A stretch of 64,000 nucleotides of DNA from Alphaproteobacteria bacterium (GCA_016699735.1 CP065008.1:558001-622000), one strand, 5' to 3'. Positions 50,960 through 59,673 are shown, counted from the stretch's first letter. Numbers and translations are program-made. Notes: a model not told the origin generated them from the sequence alone.

Positions 50960-51040
50960 GGTCTTGCCTTTTCCTAGGTTCAAAAGTTTAACATAAGCCT
51001 ATTCGCTGGCCGGCAACGGGGCGTTACAACCCCCGAAAAG

Positions 51041-51069
51041 AAAAGAGGCCCGCAAGGGAGCCTCTTTTC
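51041..51069 (-). terminator. Rho-independent terminator downstream of nrdA
   Basis: AAAAGAGGC and GCCTCTTTT arms around a CCGCAAGGGA loop, with T run on the minus strand. It lies about 80 bp past the nrdA stop, with a small ACGCAG array between. Confidence 0.85.
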
Positions 51070-51070
51070 A

Positions 51071-51147
51071 TTACACAGATGAAGACCGAACGCAGTAAAA
51101 AAGCTGTAAGTCTTACGCAGTCTATACAGGGTACGCAGTGAAACCTC
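51071..51147. repeat. ACGCAG repeat array, small copy
   Basis: Three ACGCAG units, the last as cagggtacgcagtgaaacc, which is nearly the same as the one at 25229 (cagggtacgcagtaaaaga). It sits directly downstream of nrdA, between its stop and the terminator. Confidence 0.6.
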
Positions 51148-52995
51148 TTACTGGCACGCCAGACACTCGTCATACTTGCCGGATTCGTTAAAGCTGCCCT
51201 GTTTGGCTTCCGCAGCAGCAGCTTCCGCTGCAGGCGCTTCGGCTTGCGAACGCTTCCACGATGCGTCGCTCTCGGCGCGCTGGATGGATTTGGAGCGGCA
51301 GTAATAAAGCGACTTCACGCCCTTCTGCCACGCTTCCCAGTGGATGCGGTGCAGATCCGATTTATCAACGGTGGCAGGCAGGAAGATATTGAGCGATTGC
51401 GCCTGACAGACGAACGGGGTGCGGTCCGCCGCGTGCTCGATCAGCCAGCGCTGGTCGATCTCGAACGCGGTCTTGAAGACGTCTTTCTCCTCGGGCGTCA
51501 GGAAATCGAGATGCTGCACGGAACCTTCGTTGGTGAAGATCGAAGACCAGATATCTTCGCTATTCTGTCCACGCTCCTCCAGAAGATTTTCAAGGTACTT
51601 GTTCCGCACGGCGAACGATCCCGACAGCGTCTTGTGCGTATACGCATTCGCCGCGTTAGGCTCGATGCCAGGACTGGTCCCGCCGCAGATGATCGAAATG
51701 GATGCGGTCGGCGCAATCGCCATCTTGTTGGAGAAACGCTCCATGATCCCGTAATCGGCGGCATCGGGGCACGGTCCGCGCTCATGAGCCAGCTTGACGG
51801 ACGCATCGTCCGCCTGCCGCTTGACGTGCTGGAAGATTCTCCGGTTCCACACCTTCGCCATGACACCCTCCATCGGGATCATCTTGGACTGCAGGAACGA
51901 ATGGAACCCCATGACGCCAAGCCCGACGGACCGTTCGCGCATGGCAGAGTATTTCGCACGCTTCATGCTATCAGGCGCCTTCTGGATGAAATCGCTCAGC
52001 ACGTTATCGAGAAATCGCATGATATCCTCAATGAAGGTCGGATGACCCTGCCACTCTTCGAACTTCTCAAGATTAAGCGAAGATAGGCAGCACACGGCCG
52101 TCCGGTCGTTGCCCAGATGGTCGCGGCCCGTAGGCAGCGTGATCTCGGAACACAAATTCGACATCTTGACGTTCAGGCCAGCCATCTTGTGGTGGTCGGG
52201 AATGGCGTCATTCACATGATCGACAAAAATAAAGTAAGGCTCACCCGTCTCGATCCGTGCGGTCAGCAAGCGAATCCAGAGATCGCGGGCGCTCACGCGG
52301 TCCACGACGTGGCCGTCTTTCGGCGATTTCAGCGCCCACTCTTCATCGTTGCGGACAGCCTCCATGAAGCGGTTGGGAATCAGGACGCCCTGATGCAAAT
52401 TCAGCGCCTTGCGGTTCGGATCGCCCCCGGTCGGGCGGCGGATTTCGATGAACTCCTCAATCTCGGGGTGCCAGACGGGCAGATAGATCGCCGCAGAACC
52501 GCGACGCAAAGAACCTTGCGAAATGGCAAGCGTCAGCGAGTCCATGACGCGGATGAACGGAACGATCCCTGAGGTCTTGCCGTTGCGCCCGACCTTCTCG
52601 CCGATCGAACGCACATTCCCCCAGTAGGAACCGATGCCCCCGCCCAGCGAAGCCAGCCAGACATTCTCGTTCCAGAGCGAAACAATATCTTCAAGAGAGT
52701 CATTCGTTTCGTTCAAAAAACAGGAAATAGGCAGACCGCGGTTGGTTCCGCCGTTCGAAAGAACGGGCGTCGCCGGCATGAACCACAGGTTCGAGATATA
52801 ATCGTAAAGGCGCTGCGCGTGGGCACTGTCATCGCCGTAATACATCGCCACGCGGGCGAACAGATCTTGATACTGCTCTTCAGGCAGTAGGTAACGGTCG
52901 GTAAGCGTGGCTTTTCCGAAGGAGGTGAGATAAGAGTCGCGGTTCCGGTCGATGCGGACGCGATTTCCCCTCTCCATTTGCGCGATGTCAAACAT
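51148..52995 (-). CDS. nrdA: Ribonucleotide reductase alpha subunit (class I, without ATP cone)
   Basis: NrdA is the catalytic subunit reducing ribonucleotides. The 615-residue product carries NLCSEITLPTGRD and ISIICGGTSPGIEPN active-site regions, AVCCLSSLNLEKF with further cysteines, LYYCRSK with the tyrosine pair of the radical path and a C-terminal CLACQ pair that shuttles electrons. It starts directly with GNRVRIDRNRDSYLTSFGKA; the roughly 100-residue ATP-cone domain typical of many class Ia enzymes is missing, so dATP feedback through that site is not expected. Confidence 0.96.
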   Translation of the reverse strand: MFDIAQMERGNRVRIDRNRDSYLTSFGKATLTDRYLLPEEQYQDLFARVAMYYGDDSAHAQRLYDYISNLWFMPATPVLSNGGTNRGLPISCFLNETNDSLEDIVSLWNENVWLASLGGGIGSYWGNVRSIGEKVGRNGKTSGIVPFIRVMDSLTLAISQGSLRRGSAAIYLPVWHPEIEEFIEIRRPTGGDPNRKALNLHQGVLIPNRFMEAVRNDEEWALKSPKDGHVVDRVSARDLWIRLLTARIETGEPYFIFVDHVNDAIPDHHKMAGLNVKMSNLCSEITLPTGRDHLGNDRTAVCCLSSLNLEKFEEWQGHPTFIEDIMRFLDNVLSDFIQKAPDSMKRAKYSAMRERSVGLGVMGFHSFLQSKMIPMEGVMAKVWNRRIFQHVKRQADDASVKLAHERGPCPDAADYGIMERFSNKMAIAPTASISIICGGTSPGIEPNAANAYTHKTLSGSFAVRNKYLENLLEERGQNSEDIWSSIFTNEGSVQHLDFLTPEEKDVFKTAFEIDQRWLIEHAADRTPFVCQAQSLNIFLPATVDKSDLHRIHWEAWQKGVKSLYYCRSKSIQRAESDASWKRSQAEAPAAEAAAAEAKQGSFNESGKYDECLACQ

Positions 52996-53355
52996 GAGTA
53001 GTGCCCTAACTCTTTATTGGTGTTTAGTAATGAACTAGAATTGGGTTGAAGCGAAACTATGAAAAACCACTAGACCTAGCGGTTAATCTCAGGTGAAAAT
53101 ACTATATCCGGTATTGGGAACCAAATTGAATTTATTCCTACCCAACTCCGATTAAATCAAAAACCGTCTGTTTTATCTTCTTAAAACAGACATATCCCGT
53201 TTTTTATCCCCCGGTGAAAAAATCGAAAATTGAAAGAATATTACGCAAAAATGTGCTCCCCCTGTACCCTCATTAAACGAGTCTTAGAGGCTTTCAGTTA
53301 GAGTAAAAAGCAGGGAAGATATTGGAATATCATACAAAAAATCAGAGAATCGCCC
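52996..53355. other. Divergent promoter region of nrdA and pyk
   Basis: No gene. It contains a perfect 10-bp inverted repeat at 53166-53191 (separate entry) and an imperfect palindrome AATAC...GTATT near 53100. I looked for NrdR boxes (paired ACAC-AT-AT-GTGT sites) and do not see convincing ones. Confidence 0.6.
53166..53191. promoter_or_regulatory. Perfect inverted repeat GTCTGTTTTA/TAAAACAGAC
   Basis: Two 10-bp arms with a 6-nt TCTTCT spacer lie between the divergent nrdA and pyk genes. It may be an operator for a dimeric regulator, or a hairpin in a leader; a CCCGTTTTTT tract follows 5 bp later on the + strand, so a terminator-like role is also possible. Confidence 0.5.
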
Positions 53356-54771
53356 ATGAAGAAAAATCGGCAGACGAAAATCATCGCCACATTGGGTCCG
53401 GCGACCGCAAGTCCGGAAATGATCGAGGCCTTGCTGGAGGCCGGAGTCGATGTCTTCCGCATGAATTTCTCGCACGGCACCCACGAGGGCCATCGGCAGG
53501 TTCTGGACCGGATTCGGGCCGCCGAAGCCAGAAGAGGCCGACCTGTAGGCGTGATTGCGGACCTGCAGGGGCCGAAACTCAGGATCGGCACATTCAAAAA
53601 CGGCAAGATTTTTCTTACCAAGGGCCAGAGCCTTCGATTCGACCTCGATCCGGCCCCCGGCGATGAAACCCGCGTCTGCCTGCCGCACCCCGAAGTAATT
53701 CAAATCATTGAAGTTGGCGGAAAAATTCTTCTCGATGATGGCAAGGTACGGGTACGCATCGTGGAGAAAGGCGAGGGATGGCTGCGCGGGGAGATCAAAA
53801 CCGGAGCGGAACTCAGTGATAAGAAAGGCTTTAACGTGCCCGGCATCGTCTTGCCCATCCCGGCCCTGACAGATAAGGACCGCAAGGATATGGAAGCAGC
53901 GCTGGAGATGGGTGTGGACTGGGTCGCCCAGAGCTTCGTGCAGAAGCCCGAGGATGCGAAGGAGGCGAGGGAGCTGATCGCCGGCCGCGCCGCCCTCATG
54001 ATCAAGCTCGAAAAGCCCTCGGCCCTGGCCCGTTTGACGGAGCTTCTGGAGTATGCTGACGGCGTGATGATTGCCCGCGGCGATCTCGGTGTCGAAATCC
54101 CGCCCGAGGACGTCCCCCCCGCGCAAAAGCGGATCATCCGGCAGGTCCGCGAGACCGGTAAGCCCGTAGTCGTCGCCACCCAGATGCTCGAATCGATGAT
54201 CCTGAACGCACGGCCCACCCGCGCCGAAGCCTCTGATGTCGCCACGGCGGTCTATGACGGCGCCGATGCGGTGATGCTGTCCGCCGAAACCGCTACGGGC
54301 GAATACCCCGTGCAGGCCGTGGAGATGATGGATCGCATCGCCCGCAAGGTGGAGGAGGACGAAAACTACCAGCTCATGATGGAGGCCGAGCGCCCCGACG
54401 CCATCAACAGCAGCGCCGATGCGATCTCGACCGCCGCCTATTATGTCGCGCAGGATGTCGATGCCGTCCTGATCGTGAACTACACCATGTCCGGTTCGAC
54501 CTCTTTACGGACAGCGCGTCAAAGGCCTGAGGTGCCCATTCTTTGCCTGACGCCCAACCTGAATGTCGCCCGCCGCCTCAAGCTCTCTTACGGTGTCTTT
54601 CCGGTCCACGAGGACGAAAATCTGGACGATTTCACCGGCCCGGCCCGCCACGCTGCCGAAATCGCCATGAAATACGGCTTCGTAGAAAAAGGCCAGCGTT
54701 TCGTGATGACAGCCGGCGTCCCCTTCGGCAAACCGGGGACAACAAATATACTGAGAATAGCGAAGGCGTAA
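53356..54771 (+). CDS. pyk: Pyruvate kinase
   Basis: Pyk converts phosphoenolpyruvate and ADP to pyruvate and ATP. The 471-residue length is standard. N-terminal TKIIATLGPATASPEMIEAL and VFRMNFSHG, the catalytic IKLEKPSAL lysine, metal-binding ARGDLGVEIP (E and D region), VATQMLESM and SAETATGEYPV blocks are all present. The C-terminal domain follows (STAAYYVAQDVDAVLIVNYT). Divergent from nrdA. Confidence 0.97.
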   Translation: MKKNRQTKIIATLGPATASPEMIEALLEAGVDVFRMNFSHGTHEGHRQVLDRIRAAEARRGRPVGVIADLQGPKLRIGTFKNGKIFLTKGQSLRFDLDPAPGDETRVCLPHPEVIQIIEVGGKILLDDGKVRVRIVEKGEGWLRGEIKTGAELSDKKGFNVPGIVLPIPALTDKDRKDMEAALEMGVDWVAQSFVQKPEDAKEARELIAGRAALMIKLEKPSALARLTELLEYADGVMIARGDLGVEIPPEDVPPAQKRIIRQVRETGKPVVVATQMLESMILNARPTRAEASDVATAVYDGADAVMLSAETATGEYPVQAVEMMDRIARKVEEDENYQLMMEAERPDAINSSADAISTAAYYVAQDVDAVLIVNYTMSGSTSLRTARQRPEVPILCLTPNLNVARRLKLSYGVFPVHEDENLDDFTGPARHAAEIAMKYGFVEKGQRFVMTAGVPFGKPGTTNILRIAKA

Positions 54772-54781
54772 GGATAAAATT

Positions 54782-54810
54782 TGTGTCTAAAATGTGTCTA
54801 AAATGTGTTA
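54782..54810. repeat. TGTGTCTAAAA direct repeat
   Basis: Two and a half copies of TGTGTCTAAAA immediately after pyk. No hairpin; possible regulator site or slippage tract upstream of the next gene. Confidence 0.5.
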
Positions 54811-54853
54811 ATATCAGAAGCAGAAACATTGTGTATTAGAGACAGGCTTAGTA

Positions 54854-55486
54854 ATGATTAGTTATAGGAATCTCAGGTTGTGGGCACTTTTCGCCATCAT
54901 ATTTTCTCTCTCATTCCCAAATGCCCAGGCGCACGGGAAAAGAAGCAGTCAACCGCCCGTTCAGTACACAAAGCTATACACGGTAGAGGAAGCCTATGCG
55001 TTTTTTAATCACGAACGCACACCCTTTGATCCTAAAAAATCGAAATTGACGCAATACGAGGTAGCCTATCTTGAACATTACTTTGAGTTGACGGACAGGG
55101 CTATGGAGCTACGCACAAATATGATGCAATATTACTTTGCAGGCACTCAGGCCCACAAAAAACAACTGGCCGCGTACATAACGGAAATAGAGAAAGTGAT
55201 CGATGGTTTCGCCTTTGTCCGTGCGCCCACGAAGGATTTGAAGGACATTGAGAACCTGACAGCCCTGGCGATCGGAGAACAGAGGGACTTTTTCAGGGCT
55301 TGGTCAAGCGCAAATGGTCGGGATTTCCTTAAGCTGAGAAAAACCTACAATCAGCACGAACTCGTCCAGTCTTCGCACCTTAAACTGCAAAGCGCATATA
55401 CTCAGTTAATGCTAATATTCCCACACGAAGACGATTATAACCAAAAGGCCTTCTATAACCATCTTTGTGCTCTGGACTTCATATAA
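54854..55486 (+). CDS. Exported helical protein, 210 aa
   Basis: A signal peptide (LRLWALFAIIFSLSFPNAQA) precedes about 180 residues of predicted helices with no Cys apart from one near the end. EEAYAFFNHERTPFDPKKSK and HYFELTDRAMELRTNMMQYY suggest a four-helix bundle. I do not recognise the family. Less GC-rich than neighbours. Confidence 0.7.
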   Translation: MISYRNLRLWALFAIIFSLSFPNAQAHGKRSSQPPVQYTKLYTVEEAYAFFNHERTPFDPKKSKLTQYEVAYLEHYFELTDRAMELRTNMMQYYFAGTQAHKKQLAAYITEIEKVIDGFAFVRAPTKDLKDIENLTALAIGEQRDFFRAWSSANGRDFLKLRKTYNQHELVQSSHLKLQSAYTQLMLIFPHEDDYNQKAFYNHLCALDFI

Positions 55487-55575
55487 TTTAACCTCGGCTT
55501 TCTTATTCAGTTTGCCTTTTAAGCACGGCATGGGCTAGAGTGCAGCGTGTTTAGACGGAAATAAGGCAAAACCAG

Positions 55576-56223
55576 ATGCTCGGGCCGGATTTAATCCCCT
55601 TTGTCAAATCAATCGGATATCTGGGGATTTTGATCTCTATTATTCTGGAAAACGGGGTCATCCTGTTCTTCTTCATGCCCAGCGACAGCCTCCTGTTTGT
55701 CACGGGTTTCCTCGCTTCGCAGGGCTATCTTGATCTTTGGCTCGTCATTCTGATCTGCTTTGTTGGCTCGATCATCGGCTATTGCGTCGGCTACTGGCTG
55801 GGCGAAAAGGCGGCTCCGGCCATCCGGGCGGGCAAGGCCGGCAAGCACATGGACGAGGAAATGCTCGACCAGGCCAAGGAATTTTACAACAAATACGGTA
55901 GCTGGGCTTTGGTCATTGCCCGCTTCTTCCCGATCCGCGGCTTCGTCAGTCTTCTGGCCGGCGCCTCCGAAATGTCCTACCGCACCTTTATGGTTTATAA
56001 TGTTATCGGCGGCGCCATCTGGTCCGTCAGCCTGACCCTGCTCGGCTACTACTGCGGCGAATTTCTCGCACCCGAAGATCTGGATAAATTCTTTATTGTC
56101 ATCTTTATCGGTTTCCTGCTGACCCTCGGAGGGATGCTGACCTTCCTGCACATCCGCAAGGCGAAAATCGACAAGGCCAAAAAGGCCGCCGCCGCCGTCG
56201 CCCCCCGCAGCAGCGCGGAATAG
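55576..56223 (+). CDS. DedA-family membrane protein
   Basis: The 215-residue protein has about five to six helices. The amphipathic VILFFFMPSDSLLFVTGFLA (polar Pro-Ser-Asp in the membrane), EEMLDQAKEFYNKYGSWALV and ARFFPIRGFVSLLAGASEMS blocks are the DedA core, including an Arg pair in the second reentrant part. DedA proteins are lipid flippases/scramblases needed for envelope integrity. The exact lipid is unknown. Confidence 0.93.
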   Translation: MLGPDLIPFVKSIGYLGILISIILENGVILFFFMPSDSLLFVTGFLASQGYLDLWLVILICFVGSIIGYCVGYWLGEKAAPAIRAGKAGKHMDEEMLDQAKEFYNKYGSWALVIARFFPIRGFVSLLAGASEMSYRTFMVYNVIGGAIWSVSLTLLGYYCGEFLAPEDLDKFFIVIFIGFLLTLGGMLTFLHIRKAKIDKAKKAAAAVAPRSSAE

Positions 56224-56284
56224 CCTAAGAGGCTTGAAACGGGGCTGATATACTGGGTCGGTCAATCGGGCAGGGATGCTGTGC

Positions 56285-56893
56285 ATGAATGATTTCGTTC
56301 TTTGGGTTGTCGGACAGTTTGTGGCGCTGGTCGTTCTGGCGGCCATGCTTCCGTTCATGACAAAAGAGATGCAACAACCAGTCTCCACGCCGACTTACTG
56401 TATTCAATCCCACCCGGATTACGATAAGCAAAAATGCGAAACTGAAGACCCGCTGCACAGATGGCGGCGCCTGCAGGAAGAGCGGATAATCAGGCAATCA
56501 GAATGGCGGGATAAAGGCTGCAAATGCTCAGAAATTCCCGAAAATGAACGGGATAAAAACGATCCGTTTTCCTACTCTGAACGAGAGGAGTGTGAACAAG
56601 CGTGCGGTTTAAGACCCTATCCTGAGTATCAATTTGAAAATGCTCAAACAGACTCAGAATGTGACCCTGCAAGCCCAGATTACAACGAAGAAAACTGCGA
56701 ACCCGAAGACCCGCTGCGCGAGTGGCGCCGTTTGCAGGAAGATATTGCGAACAAAAATCAATATGCTTTTGACTCTGACTGTTTAAGCGAATGCTTAAAG
56801 CCTCTGGGTTCAGAGAGTGATCCATTGGTTCGCTGGCGTAAGTTGCAGTGCAATCGAGTTTGTAAAAACACAAGCAAGCCTAAGCCGGATTGA
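56285..56893 (+). CDS. Cys-rich protein with internal CxP-PDY...CEPEDPLxxWRRLQ repeats
   Basis: After an N-terminal membrane helix (MNDFVLWVVGQFVALVVLAA), the roughly 200-residue protein contains repeats of a module of about 30 residues. One reads SHPDYDKQKCETEDPLHRWR, another ASPDYNEENCEPEDPLREWR, and a third degenerate one SDPLVRWRKLQ. About ten cysteines are spread through the exported part. It looks like a disulfide-rich envelope protein; no family recognised. Start at 56285 is chosen over 56276 by ribosome-binding-site spacing. Confidence 0.7.
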   Translation: MNDFVLWVVGQFVALVVLAAMLPFMTKEMQQPVSTPTYCIQSHPDYDKQKCETEDPLHRWRRLQEERIIRQSEWRDKGCKCSEIPENERDKNDPFSYSEREECEQACGLRPYPEYQFENAQTDSECDPASPDYNEENCEPEDPLREWRRLQEDIANKNQYAFDSDCLSECLKPLGSESDPLVRWRKLQCNRVCKNTSKPKPD

Positions 56894-57560
56894 TCCTTGC
56901 AATCGCTTCCGCCACCTCTCCAAAAACCCACGCCGCCCCGGCTTTCTTGAGCGCCGCCGCCTGTTCCTCCGGCGCGTGATGCGTGCCTGTAAAGCCCCAG
57001 ACCGTCGCCCCCGCCGCCACGCCCGCCGTCACACCCACGATGGAATCCTCAAGGATCAGCGTCTCCGCCGCAACCCCGCCGAGCCGCTCCATCGCCAGCA
57101 GGTAAAGGTCCGGCGCGGGCTTGGCCGCCGCCATCAGCCCCGTGAAAATCTCCTCGTCTTTGAAATAGCGCCGCAATCCCGTCATCTCCAGCGCCATCAG
57201 CACGTTGTTGCGCTCCCCGTTTGAAACCACGCCGCAGCAAAAACGTGAAACCGCAGCCCGCACCAGTTCCTCCGCCCCGGTGATTTTTTTCATATGCGTG
57301 GGCGCCAGCCTGCGAACGGCGGAGAGATACCCCTTGGCGGCATCGGGCGGAAACACATAACCCGTGTCACGGTTGATATTCTCGAGAATCTGGCTGAACC
57401 GCAGCCCTGTGAAATGCGCGACGGCATAATCCAGCGTATATTGCGCCAGCCCGAACCCCTGCAACACCTCGACCATCGCCATATTGTTGAGCAACTCGCT
57501 GTCCACCAGCGTCCCGTCGCAATCGAAAAGCAGGAGTTTTATGGGAAAAATTTCTGTCAT
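56880..57560 (-). CDS. HAD-family hydrolase (beta-phosphoglucomutase/phosphatase type)
   Basis: From the ATG at 57560 the 226-residue product starts MTEIFPIKLLLFDCDGTLVD, the HAD motif I with both aspartates. VSNGERNNVLMALE gives motif II and VAAETLILEDSIVGVTAGVA the motif IV acidic pair. The cap insertion between motifs I and II (helical) fits the phosphoglycolate/phosphoglucomutase-like subclass. Substrate unknown. A partial second copy of the motif I region is at 57953-58033. Confidence 0.93.
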   Translation of the reverse strand: MTEIFPIKLLLFDCDGTLVDSELLNNMAMVEVLQGFGLAQYTLDYAVAHFTGLRFSQILENINRDTGYVFPPDAAKGYLSAVRRLAPTHMKKITGAEELVRAAVSRFCCGVVSNGERNNVLMALEMTGLRRYFKDEEIFTGLMAAAKPAPDLYLLAMERLGGVAAETLILEDSIVGVTAGVAAGATVWGFTGTHHAPEEQAAALKKAGAAWVFGEVAEAIARINPA

Positions 57561-57611
57561 CCTGTACAGTGTGGTATTATAAAGACCGCTTAAATACAAC
57601 AGAAAGCCGCC

Positions 57612-57941
57612 ATGTCGGAAAATACAGGCGACATTGCAAATCTGCGCTTTGTGCCGGGCGATCTCTACCGCGGCTTCTGCCATCAGGCGGACAATAACCG
57701 AACGGCTTTGGTGGGAGAAACCGGAACCGCAATATTAGGGCCGCTAGGCTTTGCGATGCTGAACCACGCCGTCGATTGGGGACAGCAATGGGCCGCAGAC
57801 GATAAAACCGGCGCGGCCATTTTAACGCTCACCGCTATGGCCTTCGTAACCGCACCGATTGCCGCCCTGAACCAGATGCGTCAGGCCGGACAGGAAGTCA
57901 GGATCGAAAGAAACGAAGAGTTGGTCAAAACCTTCGATTAA
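57612..57941 (+). CDS. Hypothetical membrane protein, 109 aa
   Basis: Two hydrophobic segments (about 40-53, LGPLGFAMLNHA; about 66-85, AAILTLTAMAFVTAPIAAL) with charged ends. No family recognised. It is divergent from the HAD hydrolase and convergent with the HAD remnant, which may mean it was brought in with the local rearrangement. Confidence 0.62.
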   Translation: MSENTGDIANLRFVPGDLYRGFCHQADNNRTALVGETGTAILGPLGFAMLNHAVDWGQQWAADDKTGAAILTLTAMAFVTAPIAALNQMRQAGQEVRIERNEELVKTFD

Positions 57942-57952
57942 GAGTCTGCAAA

Positions 57953-58033
57953 TCAAATGATTGCCATGTTGTTGAGCAGTTCGCTGTCCACCAGCGTCCC
58001 GTCGCAATCGAAAAGGAGGAGGGAATAGTTCAT
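57953..58033 (-). pseudogene. Truncated second HAD-hydrolase start (26 codons)
   Basis: The minus strand encodes MNYSLLLFDCDGTLVDSELL then NNMAII and a stop. It matches the HAD hydrolase's beginning (LLLFDCDGTLVDSELLNNMA) over about 57 bp with four differences. Its ATG overlaps the stop of the GIY-YIG gene as ATGA, so it was once a coupled downstream gene. Only motif I is left, so it is a remnant of a diverged allele. Confidence 0.85.
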
Positions 58034-58509
58034 CTATTCCAAACAGGCTTTAGAAGTCTAATAAGATTATTTTCAAGTTCACGACGAACATACTTATCGA
58101 AATCTGTTTGATAAAACCATAAAGATAGCTGTTGTTCCTGAAGAAACGCTAAATAGATAAGATTATTTATCCGGCAATTTGTCTCTTGGCCTCCAACAAA
58201 ACAATTTCGGGGTGATATACCACCATAACCATTAGAGCTAAATCTTTTTGCAAGATTTTCGCATTCCCCAACATACAAAACGGTTTGGTTCACTTTTATT
58301 AAATATATTCCTGAAGTTTTGGCTTTTTTAGCAATTTGAAACCTGCAGAAAGGTCCAGTTCCGTACTTGTTCAGCGGTGTAGATTTGTAATTCTTATATC
58401 TTGATTGCGGAAACTCACCAATTATTACTCCGGCATGGTCCTTAATCGGGTCAATTTGACCGACAAGCTGAAAATCAAAATCCAAATATTTATTTGTTTG
58501 AATTGCCAT
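58030..58509 (-). CDS. GIY-YIG nuclease domain protein
   Basis: The 159-residue protein has a 60-residue N-terminal part followed by a GIY-YIG domain: SGIYLIKVNQTVLYVGECEN (GIY 67-69, YVG 79-81), AKRF with the conserved Arg (R89) and RRELENNLI with the catalytic Glu (E144) near the end. Such proteins cut DNA in repair, homing, restriction or phage defence. Its ATG comes directly after the fabG stop codon (TAG ATG). AT-rich composition differs sharply from fabG and suggests insertion. Confidence 0.85.
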   Translation of the reverse strand: MAIQTNKYLDFDFQLVGQIDPIKDHAGVIIGEFPQSRYKNYKSTPLNKYGTGPFCRFQIAKKAKTSGIYLIKVNQTVLYVGECENLAKRFSSNGYGGISPRNCFVGGQETNCRINNLIYLAFLQEQQLSLWFYQTDFDKYVRRELENNLIRLLKPVWNR

Positions 58510-59247
58510 CTAAATCATCGCCATGCCGCCATTAATGTGCAAAGTCTGCCCGGTCACGTAAGAAGCTTCTGCGCTGGCCAGAAACGCCGCCGCCGCCGCG
58601 ATATCCTCGGACGAACCCATGCGCCCCATCGGGATGTTCGCGTTGATCTTCCCCTTCTGCTCCTCGGTCAGCACATCGGTCATCGGCGTGGCGATGAACC
58701 CCGGCGCGATGCAGTTCACCGTGATGTTCCGGCTGGCAATCTCGGCGGCCATCGCCTTGGTCCAGCCGATCATCCCCGCCTTGGAGGCCACATAATTGCA
58801 TTGACCCGGATTGCCCGTGACCCCGACCACGGAAGAGATATTGATAATCCGCCCCCAGCGCCGCTTCATCATCCCCCGCTGCACGGCCTGCGCCAGCCGG
58901 AACGGCGCGGTCAGATTCACATCCAGCACGTTCTGCCAGTCCTCGCGGCTCATCCGCATCGAAAGCCCGTCCTTCGTCAGTCCGGCATTATTCACAAGAA
59001 TATCGATCTGCCCCATGGCCTCCTCGGCGCGTTTGACCAGATCGCCGATAGCTTCATCATTGGAGAGATCGGCAGGCAGAACATGGACCCGCTCGCCCAG
59101 AATCTGGGCTAGGTCCGCCAGCTTGTCCCCGTTGCGCCCGGACAGCCCGACCTCGGCCCCCTGCGCGTGCAAAGCCCGCGCAATCGCCGCTCCGATTCCC
59201 CCTGTGGCTCCGGTCACAAGTGCTTTTTTTCCATTTAAATCAAACAT
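58510..59247 (-). CDS. fabG: 3-oxoacyl-[acyl-carrier-protein] reductase
   Basis: FabG reduces 3-ketoacyl-ACP with NADPH in fatty-acid elongation. The 245-residue SDR protein shows KKALVTGATGGIGAAIARAL (cofactor-binding), NNAGLT, INISSVVGV with the catalytic Ser, YVASKAGMIGWTKA with Tyr and Lys, and ending GGMAMI. fabD lies 850 bp upstream on the same strand; acpP and fabF, usually next, are absent here and the GIY-YIG gene takes their place. Confidence 0.97.
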   Translation of the reverse strand: MFDLNGKKALVTGATGGIGAAIARALHAQGAEVGLSGRNGDKLADLAQILGERVHVLPADLSNDEAIGDLVKRAEEAMGQIDILVNNAGLTKDGLSMRMSREDWQNVLDVNLTAPFRLAQAVQRGMMKRRWGRIINISSVVGVTGNPGQCNYVASKAGMIGWTKAMAAEIASRNITVNCIAPGFIATPMTDVLTEEQKGKINANIPMGRMGSSEDIAAAAAFLASAEASYVTGQTLHINGGMAMI

Positions 59248-59511
59248 ATAGAAATCTTTCTCATAAGGGCGTATTTCACCTTATGTCTAAAGCCTCCAAA
59301 TAATCTTGTAAAGGCCGTTGGATTGGAGCAATATGGTGCCGCCACGAAAAAAGAATGGAAAACGATAACTGCGAATGGGTTGAAGGCGCCTGAGGCGCAA
59401 AGAAGTGGATAGATTTATCGCTTTACCTCTGCCCGTTCCAAAGCTACATTTTAGTTAAAATGTGTTATAGAATTAAGCATTTGGAGAAAAAATACGGGTA
59501 AACTGTAGATC
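59248..59511. other. Intergenic region between fabG and 59512
   Basis: No gene seen. Promoter of fabG should lie in the GC-richer right part near 59250-59300; a short minus-strand frame at 59451 lacks a good start and looks non-coding. Confidence 0.5.
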
Positions 59512-59673
59512 ATGATCTCCGCAGCAGAAGTAAAGCAGACCTTCTTTTTGGCGTCCTTGCGCGATCCAAGTTTGCATCGGCGCCCGACGATTGCTATAGA
59601 TGTAAGGGCATTGTTACAGGTGTTAAGTCCGTTGGCCAAGTTTATAATTCAGGACGAAGATGATGACAACTAG
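59512..59673 (+). CDS. Possible small protein, 53 aa
   Basis: An ATG frame reading MISAAEVKQTFFLASLRDPS ending FIIQDEDDDN, overlapping the next gene by 14 bp. The N-terminal half is basic and helical, the C-terminal tail acidic. The overlap with the next ORF resembles the coupling seen elsewhere in the window. No strong ribosome-binding site, so it is only a candidate. Confidence 0.4.
   Translation: MISAAEVKQTFFLASLRDPSLHRRPTIAIDVRALLQVLSPLAKFIIQDEDDDN

Noticed and set aside
52996..53355. NrdR-box search upstream of nrdA.
   Set aside because: Only a half-similar ACTATATCC is present; the paired motif with proper spacing is missing.
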